In this document: positions 45,892 through 51,762 of the stretch, piece after piece
Layout: the number at the start of each line of letters is the position of its first letter
Numbering within the stretch: position 1 is the stretch's first letter
Source of the DNA: Paramagnetospirillum caucaseum
GTDB lineage: Bacteria; Pseudomonadota; Alphaproteobacteria; Rhodospirillales; Magnetospirillaceae
Length of the DNA: 51,762 nucleotides
Assembly (NCBI RefSeq): GCF_000342045.1
Contig: NZ_AONQ01000030.1
Location: 1 to 51,762 of the forward strand
Direction: 5' to 3'
Notes under the pieces: model-generated
What the model was told of the DNA's origin: nothing
The model's input: only the letters and a program-made list of their open reading frames with translations
The model's database searches: none
Translations under genes and position numbers: made by a program

Positions 45892-46533
45892 ATGACCAGC
45901 CCCTTCGACGCCGCCGCCGCCCTTAACGCCATGACTTCCGCCAAATCGGGGGGCGGCACCTCACCCATCCGCGATGCCTCGTTCGAGGCGGTGCGCACCC
46001 TGACGGGGGCCGCCTTGCGCAAGGGACCCGACGCCGTCATCGCGGCGGTGGCCGACGCCCAGGCCTATGCCGAGGGGCTGTGGTCCTCGGTGCGCGCCAC
46101 CCCGGCCTTCGCCCTGGGCACCAGGCCGGCCGGCTGTGCCAAGGGCTGCGGCTGGTGCTGTCACCAACGGGTGGGCGCCACGGTGACCGAGGTGCTCTAC
46201 ATCGCCCGATCCCTGCGCCACCGTCCCGATGGAGCGCCGCTGGTCGAGCGCCTGAAATCCTGGAATTCCGGGCGGCCCTGCGTCTTCCTGGTGGACAATG
46301 CCTGCGCCATCTACGACGTTCGGCCGTTCAAATGCCGCGGCCTCTACCACATGGACGCGCGCTGGTGCATGGGCGCCTATGCCAAGCTGGACGCGCCGCT
46401 GTTCGGCCCGCCTCCCAGCCCCGACCACCAGATGCCGCCCAAGGACGTGTTCGACGGGGCGGTATTCGGCCTGGCCCATCCCCTGCACATGGCGGGGCAT
46501 GACTGTCCCGGCGTGGATTTCGTCCCCGCCTGA
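45892..46533 (+). CDS. YkgJ-type Cys-cluster protein (zinc/iron-chelating domain), possible frameshifted tail
   Basis: 213 residues. The family Cys set is present: CAKGCGWCC (about 82-90), C near 129 and 137 ([22 protein letters not shown]), then CMGAY and a late DCPG. Proteins of this type bind an Fe or Zn cluster; function unknown. The stop at 46531-46533 is followed at once by coding-like sequence in the -1 frame ([15 protein letters not shown] ... KKRR, ending at TGA 46662-46664) with nearly all G/C third positions, so the native protein may be 44 residues longer, after a one-base deletion or a frameshift. Confidence 0.8.
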   Translation: MTSPFDAAAALNAMTSAKSGGGTSPIRDASFEAVRTLTGAALRKGPDAVIAAVADAQAYAEGLWSSVRATPAFALGTRPAGCAKGCGWCCHQRVGATVTEVLYIARSLRHRPDGAPLVERLKSWNSGRPCVFLVDNACAIYDVRPFKCRGLYHMDARWCMGAYAKLDAPLFGPPPSPDHQMPPKDVFDGAVFGLAHPLHMAGHDCPGVDFVPA

Positions 46534-46647
46534 AGGCCGTCATCGACCGCCCCGACGCGGTCCAGGCGTGGTGGCGGGACGAGGCCGTGTTCCCGGCCGA
46601 GGTCCGCCTGCACGACTGGTTCCCGCCGGTAGAGCGGGCCAAGCCTG

Positions 46648-47451
46648 CTAAGAAGCGCCGCTGACCGTGTGCCCGTGGTTGAGGGGACCGTGGCCGCCGC
46701 CCAGACCCGGCGCGGTCTCGATGGCCTTGACCAGATAGGCCCTGGCCCGCTCCACCGCATCGCTTAGGGCCATGCCCTGGGCCAGCCCGGCGGCGATGGA
46801 GGACGCCAGGGTGCAGCCGGTACCGTGGGTCGAGCGGGTGGCGATGCGCCGCCCCACATAGCGCCGCAGCCCGCCGCCGGCCTCGACCAGCACATCCACC
46901 AAATCGTCGCCCTCCAGATGCCCGCCCTTGAGCAGCACGGCTTTGGGCCCCAGGGCCAGCAGGTCGAGCACCGCCCGCTCCATGTCGGCCACGCCGGCGA
47001 TGGGGCGGCCCAGCAACACCTCGGCCTCGGGAATGTTGGGGGTCAGCAGGCGGGCACGCGGCACCAGCAGCGCCACCAGCGCTCCGGCGGCGCTGTCGGC
47101 CAGCAGGGCGGCGCCGCCCTTGGCCACCATCACCGGGTCGAGCACCAGCGGCACCCCGGGCGCCAGCGCCGCCAGCCCCTCGGCCACCGCCTGGACGATG
47201 GCGGCCGAGGCCAGCATGCCGGTCTTGATGCAATCGGCGCCGATATCGCTTAAGACCGCCTCCATCTGGGCCCGCACGAAGGCCGGCGGCACCTCGTGGA
47301 TGCCAGTCACCCCATGGGTGTTCTGGGCGGTGAGCGCCGTCACCGCCGTGGCGGCGAAGCCCCCCAGGCAGGTCACCGCCTTGATATCGGCCTGGATACC
47401 GGCCCCGCCGCCCGAATCCGACCCGGCGACGATCAGAACTCTTCCTCGCAT
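46648..47451 (-). CDS. thiD: Hydroxymethylpyrimidine/phosphomethylpyrimidine kinase
   Basis: 267 residues. Ribokinase-fold kinase giving HMP-PP for thiamine. N-terminal VLIVAGSDSGGGAGIQADIK, the KTGML strand, LDPVMVAKGG and the anion hole/catalytic motif HGTGCTLAS are all diagnostic. The ATG at 47449-47451 has a GGAGAG five bases upstream; an upstream TTG would add six residues. Its 3' end overlaps the possible tail of the YkgJ gene convergently by 17 bases. No TPP riboswitch or other thi gene was seen. Confidence 0.95.
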   Translation of the reverse strand: MRGRVLIVAGSDSGGGAGIQADIKAVTCLGGFAATAVTALTAQNTHGVTGIHEVPPAFVRAQMEAVLSDIGADCIKTGMLASAAIVQAVAEGLAALAPGVPLVLDPVMVAKGGAALLADSAAGALVALLVPRARLLTPNIPEAEVLLGRPIAGVADMERAVLDLLALGPKAVLLKGGHLEGDDLVDVLVEAGGGLRRYVGRRIATRSTHGTGCTLASSIAAGLAQGMALSDAVERARAYLVKAIETAPGLGGGHGPLNHGHTVSGAS

Positions 47452-47641
47452 GGCGACTCTCCATTTCAATCGAGAGATTTAATGCTTTTGACCCATTTTT
47501 AATGTGGGCATCCATATGCTGCATCTGGGTGACATTTTGTAGCAGCCTGCAATATCCGGTGTTCACCCTCTTGTGCACCGCAATATGGCTGCGTATATTT
47601 CCCTATACGAAAGCATCGCCACACATCCCACGAGGCACGTC

Positions 47642-47833
47642 ATGCAGTACAGATGGGAAGAGATCGATCAGCTTGCCGAGATTCTCGAGGCGGAAGTCGC
47701 CGGCCATCCGGTGGACACCGACCGCGCCCGCGAATTGGCCGAGCGCCTGGTCCGGCTGTGCCCGGACATCGCCAAGACCATGAACCGGGTGGTGGAGCGC
47801 TTCGCTCCCGAGGCCGCCACGGCGGCGGCCTGA
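47642..47833 (+). CDS. Small acidic/helical protein, unknown
   Basis: 63 residues (MQYRWEEIDQLAEIL, a GHPVDTDRARELAERL helix, CPDIAKTMNRVVERF, Ala tail). The ATG at 47642 has GAGG with six-base spacing; the frame is open to a GTG at 47573 but without a site. It ends with a good terminator at 47850. Two amphipathic helices, no signal peptide or metal motif; function not recognised. GC is normal for the genome while the 170 bases upstream are AT-rich, fitting a promoter. Confidence 0.6.
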   Translation: MQYRWEEIDQLAEILEAEVAGHPVDTDRARELAERLVRLCPDIAKTMNRVVERFAPEAATAAA

Positions 47834-47849
47834 AACCCAAGAGACCGGC

Positions 47850-47872
47850 AAGGGGGCAGAAGCCCCCTTTTT
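47850..47872 (+). terminator. Rho-independent terminator
   Basis: 8-bp stem AAGGGGGC/GCCCCCTT with AGAA loop and TTTTT, 17 bases after the small ORF, next to the convergent glmM stop. Confidence 0.85.
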
Positions 47873-47879
47873 CGTCTGC

Positions 47880-49235
47880 TCAGCCCGCCACCCGGCGGAT
47901 GGTTTCCACGATGCCGTCGACGGTGGCCTCGACCAGGGTCTCGTCCTCGCCTTCGGCCATCACCCGGATCAGCGGCTCGGTCCCCGACTTCCTGATCAGC
48001 AGGCGGCCCTGGCCCGCCAGCCTGGCCTCGGCGTCCCGAATGGCGGTCTCGACCGCCGGAGCGGCCAGCACCTCGGCCACCGAGCCCTTGGCCACCCGCA
48101 CATTCTTCAGCACCTGGGGCAGCGGCGTGAACAGCCGCAGCATCTCGCTGGCCGGCCGGCCCGACTGGACCAGGGCCGCCAGCACCTGCAGCCCGGCCAC
48201 CAGACCGTCGCCGGTGGTGGAATGGTCGGACAGGATGATGTGGCCCGATTGCTCGCCGCCGACGTTGAAGCCCTCGCGGCGCATGTGCTCCAGCACATAA
48301 CGATCACCAACCGCCGTGCGGATGGTCTTCAGCCCCCGCTGATCCAGGAAGCGCTCGAGACCCAGGTTGGACATCACGGTGGCGACGATGCCGCCGCCCC
48401 GCAACTGACCCGAGCGGTGCCACAGATCGCCGATCAGCGCCATCAGCTGGTCGCCGTCGATCATGTGCCCCTGCTCGTCGCACAGCACCACCCGGTCGGC
48501 GTCGCCGTCCAGCGCGATGCCCAGATGGGCGCCGTGGGCCACCACCTGCTCGCGCATGGTCTCGGTGTGCAGCGAGCCGCAAGCCTTGTTGATGTTGAAG
48601 CCGTCGGGAGTGACCGCCACCGGGATCACCTCGGCCCCCAGCTCCCACAGCACGGTGGGGGCCACCTTGTAGGCGGCGCCGTTGGCGCAATCGACCACGA
48701 TCTTCAGGCCGTCCAGGCGCAGGCCGCGCGGGAAGGTGTACTTGGCGTATTCGATGTAGCGGCCCACCGCGTCGTCCAGGCGCTTGGCCCGGCCCAGATG
48801 GTCCGAGCCCACCCGGTAGGAGTCCAGGCCGTTGAACATGGAGGCTTCGATGGTCAGCTCATCCTCGTCGGAGAGCTTGAACCCGTCAGGGCCGAACAGC
48901 TTGATGCCGTTGTCCTGATAGGGATTGTGCGACGCCGAGATCATCACGCCGAGATCGGCGCGCATGGACCGCGTCAGCATGGCCACGGCGGGGGTGGGCA
49001 GCGGGCCGAGCAGCACCACGTCCATGCCCACCGAGATGAACCCCGCGGTCAGCGCCGGCTCGATCAGATAGCCCGACAGGCGGGTATCCTTGCCGATCAC
49101 CACAACGTGGCGATGGTCGCCGCGGGTGAAATGCCTTCCCGCCGCCATGCCCAGCTTCATGGCCGTCTCGGCGGTCATGGGGTCGGTATTGGCGGTGCCC
49201 CTGATCCCGTCGGTGCCGAACAGCTTGCGCGTCAT
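47880..49235 (-). CDS. glmM: Phosphoglucosamine mutase
   Basis: 451 residues, normal length. Interconverts glucosamine-6- and -1-phosphate for UDP-GlcNAc. Active-site phosphoserine loop [15 protein letters not shown] (about 97-111), metal loop ALDGDADRV, sugar loop GGEQSGH and phosphate loop [12 protein letters not shown]. In many bacteria folP and glmM adjoin; here folP is 1.3 kb upstream on the same strand with two inserted genes between. Confidence 0.97.
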   Translation of the reverse strand: MTRKLFGTDGIRGTANTDPMTAETAMKLGMAAGRHFTRGDHRHVVVIGKDTRLSGYLIEPALTAGFISVGMDVVLLGPLPTPAVAMLTRSMRADLGVMISASHNPYQDNGIKLFGPDGFKLSDEDELTIEASMFNGLDSYRVGSDHLGRAKRLDDAVGRYIEYAKYTFPRGLRLDGLKIVVDCANGAAYKVAPTVLWELGAEVIPVAVTPDGFNINKACGSLHTETMREQVVAHGAHLGIALDGDADRVVLCDEQGHMIDGDQLMALIGDLWHRSGQLRGGGIVATVMSNLGLERFLDQRGLKTIRTAVGDRYVLEHMRREGFNVGGEQSGHIILSDHSTTGDGLVAGLQVLAALVQSGRPASEMLRLFTPLPQVLKNVRVAKGSVAEVLAAPAVETAIRDAEARLAGQGRLLIRKSGTEPLIRVMAEGEDETLVEATVDGIVETIRRVAG

Positions 49236-49407
49236 CGGTGTTCCGTTTCCCTCTGCCCGAAAGAGGGATTGGATAGCAGGACGGCGGCAGGAGGGGAAGG
49301 GGAAAGGCTTGATACACTTCCATACAATCCTGCGACACCCCCGACATACGGGCGTTACCGCCCTGCCCTAGCTTTCGCCGGTCAATCATATCGGCCGAGA
49401 GGGCATC

Positions 49408-49914
49408 ATGACGTGTTTCGAAACCGCGCTGCGCCGCTACGCCACCCCAGGAACCGCCATCCTGTCGGTGGTGGTGGGGATCACCGGGGTGATCCTGTTC
49501 TTCCATCTGGCCAAAGGACCGGTCGAGGCCATCCATGAATGGCTGGGCATGGCCTTCGCCGCGGTGGCGGTCCTGCATGTGGTTCGCCATCGCGGCTCGT
49601 TCGCCCAGATGCTGCGCCAGCGCCACATGCAGGTGCTGGCCGGCGTCACCGTCCTGGGGATCGCCGCCTTCGTCGCCCTGGTGCCGCCCAAGCCGCCGGG
49701 CAATCCATTGATCCGTCTGGCACGGGCGGCGGAGCGGGCACCCATCGCCCAACTGGCGCCGGTGATCGGCAGCAGTACCGACGAGGTGCTGGCCCGCCTG
49801 AAGCGAGCGGGTATCACGGCCGAACCGGGCGACACGGTGGCCACCCTGGCCTCTGTCCACCACAGGCAGCCGGGCGAGTTGTTTGCATCCATCCTGCCGC
49901 CACCATCGAGATAG
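49408..49914 (+). CDS. DUF4405-type membrane protein
   Basis: 168 residues. Three membrane segments (about 14-34, 43-62 and 76-93) with His residues at FFHLAKG, AIHEWLG and LHVVRHRG, placed as in cytochrome b561-like small haem proteins; haem binding is possible but unproven. The last 60 residues are a soluble helix-rich domain (SSTDEVLARLKRAGI ... ASVHHRQPGELF) of the kind found at the end of DUF4405 proteins. Stands alone, divergent from glmM. Confidence 0.7.
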   Translation: MTCFETALRRYATPGTAILSVVVGITGVILFFHLAKGPVEAIHEWLGMAFAAVAVLHVVRHRGSFAQMLRQRHMQVLAGVTVLGIAAFVALVPPKPPGNPLIRLARAAERAPIAQLAPVIGSSTDEVLARLKRAGITAEPGDTVATLASVHHRQPGELFASILPPPSR

Positions 49915-49978
49915 ACGGGGAAACAGGTCGAACGAGTCGCACGGATATCTGCCAATGCCGCGTTCAGCCAATCGGGAA

Positions 49979-50001
49979 GGGGGCATCGCAAAGATGCCCC
50001 C
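49979..50001. terminator. Hairpin between convergent genes
   Basis: 9-bp stem GGGGGCATC/GATGCCCCC with a GCAAA loop between the DUF4405 gene and the hypothetical gene on the other strand. No T-run. Confidence 0.5.
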
Positions 50002-50014
50002 TCAACCTCGCCAT

Positions 50015-50359
50015 TCAGAAATTCGCCCGAATGCTGATACCAATGGACATATCGATTGATGCCGGAGAAACGGAATCGGCCCTGCCAGCAGCAAAACTGC
50101 ACAGGATATGTTGCGGCCCCTTGAATTTTGCCGTGTCCCAATCAATGCACAACAATCCACCAGTTATCATTTCCTCCCATCCCGCAATGCTTGAATTGCT
50201 TTTGGAGCCAAGTAAGATCTGACTCTTTACTTCAGCAAGTTTGTCAGCAACAAGCTGGGCAAGACCTTTTGACACCTCTCCAAGGAAAAACCGGGCAGCT
50301 TCTTCCGGAGTCTGCGCAACATTCATGTTCGTCTGGAGATTACTGACTTCAATACCCAT
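50015..50359 (-). CDS. Hypothetical protein in a low-GC pocket
   Basis: 114 residues (MGIEVSNLQTNMNVAQ, EEAARFFLGEVSKGLAQLV, GWEEMITGGLLCIDWDTAKF). GGGAGG five bases before the ATG at 50357-50359 is a good site; an upstream ATG would add 11 residues. Codons and base composition are much less GC-rich than flanking genes, pointing to horizontal origin. No signal peptide, metal motif or known domain recognised; two Cys. It lies downstream of folP on the same strand and is probably transcribed from the AT-rich gap at 50360-50542. Confidence 0.55.
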   Translation of the reverse strand: MGIEVSNLQTNMNVAQTPEEAARFFLGEVSKGLAQLVADKLAEVKSQILLGSKSNSSIAGWEEMITGGLLCIDWDTAKFKGPQHILCSFAAGRADSVSPASIDMSIGISIRANF

Positions 50360-50490
50360 CACGACCTCCCTCTGACGCTCTGAAACTTCCAAGACCAGCC
50401 GGCCACAGACACTTAAAAGATGAGCGAAACGCTATCTTCTATTTATGAATAAGGTCAGCAGACGGTATATCTACAATACTATTGGCGTAA

Positions 50491-50517
50491 AATCAATAAG
50501 ATCATATCCTATTGATT
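50491..50517. repeat. Inverted repeat AATCAATA/TATTGATT
   Basis: Perfect 8-bp arms at 50491-50498 and 50510-50517 around 11 bases, in the AT-rich gap between folP and the hypothetical gene; a TTGCATGCAA palindrome adjoins at 50516-50525. Could be an operator or attenuation stem. Confidence 0.4.
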
Positions 50518-50542
50518 GCATGCAATGCGGTCATGTCTCTTT

Positions 50543-51685
50543 TCAACAATCAGCCCGCACCGCTGTCCAGACAGCCAGCGCCTGCGCCGTCTCCGCCACG
50601 TCATGGACTCGCAGGATGTGCATTCCGGCACCCAGCCCCGCCAGGTTGGCGGCCAATGTCCCGGGCAGGCGGGCCGAAGCCGCCTCGCCCTTGCTGAGGC
50701 GCGCCACGAAGCTCTTGCGGGAAACGCCCAGCAGCAGCGGCAGGCCGAGGCCGTGCAGCAGGGCCAGGGAGCCCAGCACCTGGGCGCAATGCTCCGGCGT
50801 CTTGCCGAAGCCGATACCGGGGTCGAGACAGATCCTGTCGCGAGGAATACCGGCCGCCTCGCAGTCGCGCACCCGCCCGGCCAGATGGTCGAAGACGTCC
50901 AGGGGGGCGCAGGCATAGGCCGGTGCGGCCTGCATGGTCCGCGGGTCGTCGCCCTGCATGTGCATCAGGCAGAGATCGGCGCCGCTTTTCGCCGCCACTC
51001 TCAAAGACTCCGGGTCGCCCAGCAGGGCGGTGACGTCGTTGATGATCCTGGCCCCGGCCTCCACCGCCGTTCCCATCACGGCGGCATGGCGGGTGTCGAT
51101 GGAGACGACGAGGCCCTTTTCGGCCAAGGCCCGCACCACCGGCAGAACGCGGCGCGCTTCCTCCTCCGGGCCGACCGGATCGGCGCCGGGCCGGGTGGAT
51201 TCGCCGCCCACGTCGATGATGTCGGCGCCGGCCCCGGCCAGGGCGAGGCCGCGCGCCACGGCCGCCTCGGTCCCGAACGCCTCGCCGCCGTCGGAAAAGC
51301 TGTCGGGAGTGACGTTGACGATGCCCATCAGGCGCGGCCGGTCCAGTTCCAACCCACCCCAGGGCCGGCGCTTCGCCCCCATGCGGTGGATGATACCGGC
51401 TACCAGACGGGCGAGACGCGGGTCCTCGCCCTCGGCCCACTCCACCACCTCGGCGAAGGGAGCGACGGCCATGTCGGCTCCGTCCGCCGCCCGGCGGGTG
51501 ATCACCCCCAGGGCGGTGAAGGCGGCCCAGCCGTCGGCCAGGGGCCAGGCGTTGCCCGAGATGACGGCGGCGGCGGCCTGCTCGCCCCACACCAGGCCGG
51601 CGGGCAGCAGATAGAGACCGCCCCCCGAGACATCGAAGCCCCGCGGGAGAGCGGGGCTTCGGGTGAAGGCGGAGGAGATGGTCAT
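50543..51685 (-). CDS. folP: Dihydropteroate synthase
   Basis: 380 residues. Condenses hydroxymethyldihydropterin pyrophosphate with p-aminobenzoate. The core (about 115-375) has MGIVNVTPDSFSDGG, DVGGESTRPGA, INDVTA, LMHMQG, LDPGIGFGKT, GVSRKSF and the final RVHDV. The first 110 residues are an extension not found in E. coli FolP but usual in alphaproteobacteria. A second pterin enzyme, the FolB-like domain at 29495-30760, is also in this window. Confidence 0.94.
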   Translation of the reverse strand: MTISSAFTRSPALPRGFDVSGGGLYLLPAGLVWGEQAAAAVISGNAWPLADGWAAFTALGVITRRAADGADMAVAPFAEVVEWAEGEDPRLARLVAGIIHRMGAKRRPWGGLELDRPRLMGIVNVTPDSFSDGGEAFGTEAAVARGLALAGAGADIIDVGGESTRPGADPVGPEEEARRVLPVVRALAEKGLVVSIDTRHAAVMGTAVEAGARIINDVTALLGDPESLRVAAKSGADLCLMHMQGDDPRTMQAAPAYACAPLDVFDHLAGRVRDCEAAGIPRDRICLDPGIGFGKTPEHCAQVLGSLALLHGLGLPLLLGVSRKSFVARLSKGEAASARLPGTLAANLAGLGAGMHILRVHDVAETAQALAVWTAVRADC

Positions 51686-51703
51686 GTGACGCCCCCTCCC
51701 CCG

Positions 51704-51730
51704 CCCTCCCCCGGCGCAGCCGGGGGAGGG
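51704..51730. repeat. Perfect 12-bp hairpin upstream of folP
   Basis: CCCTCCCCCGGC/GCCGGGGGAGGG around GCA, 18 bases before the folP start. Related in sequence style to the CCTCCCTC hairpin at 4045-4066; likely a dispersed intergenic repeat. Confidence 0.5.
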
Positions 51731-51762
51731 GGAAAAAGAAAGGCCCGAAAAGAAAGCTCCCT

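Noticed and set aside
46528-46664. TGA read-through or selenocysteine in the YkgJ-type gene
   Set aside because: The downstream coding-like sequence is not in the same frame as the TGA, so read-through would not reach it; a -1 shift is required.
47452-47641. TPP riboswitch upstream of thiD
   Set aside because: No THI-box-like CTGAGA/ACC-TGA elements were found on the minus strand next to the start.

Overview
The window is GC-rich (most third codon positions are G or C) and reads as a free-living alphaproteobacterial chromosome. RpoH, HisZ, the tRNA-Tyr/tRNA-Gly/tuf order, a CZB-type soluble chemoreceptor and the dense two-component signalling fit Rhodospirillales, most likely a Magnetospirillum-like organism. 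That name rests on overall gene content and protein flavour, not on a diagnostic marker; no magnetosome genes are present.

Layout. 1-3.86 kb: 5' part of tuf, tRNA-Gly, tRNA-Tyr, an rRNA methyltransferase, a large membrane protein and tRNA-Thr. 3.8-5.1 kb: a small insertion bounded by tRNA-Thr and a second copy of its 3' end, holding a lipoprotein gene and a 164-bp palindromic element. 5.1-13.3 kb: mlaA, then a signalling block (three histidine kinases, one a hybrid, a single-domain response regulator, a lone CheB and a 53-residue Cys-rich protein). 13.4-21.6 kb: Nudix hydrolase, RhlE-type helicase, SLC13 transporter, a Fur-box/bfd unit, an acyl-CoA synthetase, an SGNH hydrolase and a HIT protein.

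21.57-31.99 kb is the most striking part. An AT-rich control region is followed by nine tightly packed genes: corrinoid protein, UroD-type methyltransferase, MetV-MetF fusion, a MetH-activation-like Cys protein, a RACo-type corrinoid activase, a methyl-THF:corrinoid methyltransferase, an amidohydrolase, a FolD-FolB fusion whose catalytic Lys is Gln, and a periplasmic binding protein. Together they look like a corrinoid-dependent demethylation module. A methyl group would pass from a substrate to cobalamin, then to tetrahydrofolate, and be oxidised through methylene-THF to methenyl-THF, with the amidohydrolase a possible stand-in for the lost cyclohydrolase step. The substrate is not visible in the sequence.

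32-33 kb is an eroded island against the 3' end of tRNA-Glu (GNAT remnant, short unknown ORFs, three direct repeats). 33-43 kb: JAMM peptidase, DUF6476 protein, RluD-type pseudouridine synthase, rpoH, a membrane protein beside a pseudokinase, hisZ-purA and a soluble chemoreceptor. 43-51.7 kb: serC-serA, a YkgJ-type Cys-cluster gene with a likely frameshifted tail, thiD, glmM, a DUF4405 membrane protein, a low-GC unknown gene and folP. Housekeeping genes dominate outside the signalling block, the two tRNA-linked islands and the one-carbon operon.
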